Shown: piece by piece, positions 63,138 to 64,000 of the stretch
Layout: each line of letters starts with the position of its first letter
Position numbering within the stretch: position 1 is the stretch's first letter
DNA from: Pseudoxanthomonas beigongshangi
Lineage (GTDB): Bacteria > Pseudomonadota > Gammaproteobacteria > Xanthomonadales > Xanthomonadaceae
Length of the DNA: 64,000 nucleotides
Reading direction: 5' to 3'
NCBI RefSeq assembly: GCF_016820515.1
Contig: NZ_JADHDV010000012.1
Location: forward strand, 62,001 to 126,000
Made by a program: the position numbers and the translations under genes
Notes under the pieces: generated by a model
What the model was told of the DNA's origin: nothing
Database searches by the model: none
The model's input: only the letters and a program-made list of their open reading frames with translations

Positions 63138-64000
63138 CTACGGCACGCTGCAGGTAACGATGAAGGTGACGCTGCTGTTGGCCGGAAATGTGGGGATGGC
63201 CACGCCGGGCCCCTGCAGGGTACTCACATCCAGCGCGGACGGGCATATCGCGCCCCCCGTCGCCCCGCCGCAGCTCACCGCCGTACAGTTCAGCCCGCTG
63301 ACCGTATCGCGAACAAGCGCGCCATCCGCCGCGTCCGGACCCGCGTTGCTCACCACGATCGTATAGCTCGTCGCAGTGCCGCTGGTCACCGTATCGTTGG
63401 CCAGGTCGTCCGGCCCTGACGAGGCCGTATTGGTCTTGGTGACCGACAAATCCGCCTTCGGCTTCCGCGTATTGATGAAGCTGCAGGTCAGGTCGTCGCC
63501 CGCCGCCGGCGTCACGCTGAAGCTGGTGCCACTGCCGGCCGGGGTTTGCCCACCCGAGGCGGCATTGATGCAGCTGTAGGTGGTGGCGTAATTCGCCAGA
63601 TCCGCTCCAGCCGCGGCCGACTCCGACAGGGTGTAGGTCGCGCCGAGGGTCGCCACCCCCACCGTCACCATCCCGGTTGCCGTGCCGCCGCTGCCGCCGG
63701 TCGTGACGGGCGCGGGCGCGCCCATACCGGCAATGCCCAGGGTGAACTGGTCCGTGGTATTGAAACGACCGCCGGGCAGCGACTTCTGCAGACGCACGAT
63801 GGCCTGCTTGCTGTTGGTGTAGGTGCAGTTGATGTTCTCGCCCGCGTCCAGGTCGATGGTGGCCACGCCCGTGCCCAGGTTCACCGTGGTACCGCTGTCC
63901 GGGTCGGCGCAGATCAGGCCAGTCAAGGTCCAGCCAGCCACTGCCGTTTCGGCCACGCTGTAACTGCCCGCGGCCAAGCCGATGAACGTCCGGGTGTTCG
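63138..64000 (-). CDS. DUF11/SpaA-type repeat surface protein, 3' part only
   Basis: The frame is open to the right edge of the window (from base 64000) and ends at the stop 63138-63140, so only the last ~286 residues are seen. The right-hand part shows repeated prealbumin-like units (GLAAGSYSVAETAVAGWTLTG, CTYTNSKQAIVRLQKSLPGG, TYTLSESAAAGADLANY, CSFINTRKPKADLSVTKTNT). The end is a DUF11 domain (YTIVVSNAGPDAADGALVRD to TFIVTCSVP). Such proteins are long secreted or surface repeats, typically adhesins. The N-terminus and total repeat number are unknown. Confidence 0.85.
   Translation of the reverse strand, partial: NTRTFIGLAAGSYSVAETAVAGWTLTGLICADPDSGTTVNLGTGVATIDLDAGENINCTYTNSKQAIVRLQKSLPGGRFNTTDQFTLGIAGMGAPAPVTTGGSGGTATGMVTVGVATLGATYTLSESAAAGADLANYATTYSCINAASGGQTPAGSGTSFSVTPAAGDDLTCSFINTRKPKADLSVTKTNTASSGPDDLANDTVTSGTATSYTIVVSNAGPDAADGALVRDTVSGLNCTAVSCGGATGGAICPSALDVSTLQGPGVAIPTFPANSSVTFIVTCSVP

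Noticed and set aside
1-64000. CRISPR array, tRNA or rRNA genes
   Set aside because: No regularly spaced direct repeats and no recognisable tRNA or rRNA sequence seen on reading; a tRNAscan/CRISPR search was not possible.

Overview
The window looks like a chromosome segment of a high-GC gammaproteobacterium of the Xanthomonadaceae/Lysobacteraceae (Xanthomonas, Pseudoxanthomonas, Lysobacter or Luteimonas-like). The main reasons are a xylan/xylose locus of the Xanthomonas type with LacI regulators and 14-bp xyl-box palindromes, large TonB-dependent receptors (TBDRs) at the head of carbohydrate and peptide loci, a TBDR-SapC-cupin-tryptophan halogenase operon, and a small XAC0095-like protein. 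The genus cannot be fixed from sequence alone.

Region 1 (1-12.6 kb) is a catabolic region. It holds a cut-off TIM-barrel epimerase plus cytochrome c, then a minus-strand cluster of a Tat-exported TIM-barrel protein, an FAD/GMC dehydrogenase with its Tat-exported small subunit, and a DUF1080 (3-keto-disaccharide hydrolase type) protein. Together these resemble periplasmic C3-oxidation of glycosides. A phytanoyl-CoA-type dioxygenase, a LysR regulator divergent from a lipocalin-like protein, a TetR/membrane-protein pair with a perfect 16-bp operator, and a large Oar-like TBDR follow. Region 2 (12.8-39.3 kb) is a xylan-oligosaccharide regulon: a seven-gene operon (GH67, acetylesterase, GH43, GH3, sugar symporter, GH43, aldose epimerase), a LacI regulator, xylB-xylA-sugar porter, TBDR-sapC-cupin-halogenase, and a second LacI regulator. 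All three operons have a xyl-box-like site at or near their starts. TBDR, periplasmic enzymes, inner-membrane transporters, cytoplasmic debranching enzymes and xylose isomerase/xylulokinase make a complete import-and-degradation chain.

Region 3 (39.6-50.8 kb) is accessory. It has a YCII protein, a Cys-rich secreted protein made of two repeats, an S51 peptidase flanked by two copies of a REP-like palindrome, an XAC0095-like gene with a highly structured leader, and a visibly less GC-rich island. The island carries a divergent pair, an abortive-infection (Abi-C) protein and a 1872-aa DUF4011/SF1-helicase/Vsr-like nuclease/DUF3320 protein, followed by a voltage-gated K+ channel and an SH3-domain protein. 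This is the best candidate for a phage-defence island.

Region 4 (50.8-61.3 kb) is an Lrp-type regulator divergent from a tightly coupled seven-gene operon (TBDR, APC permease, amidase, PaiB-like flavoprotein, alpha/beta hydrolase, S9 peptidase, ProC), probably for uptake and degradation of a peptide or amide substrate. Region 5 (61.3-64 kb) is gene-poor, with a short XRE repressor, direct repeats and the 3' end of a DUF11-type surface protein that runs off the window.
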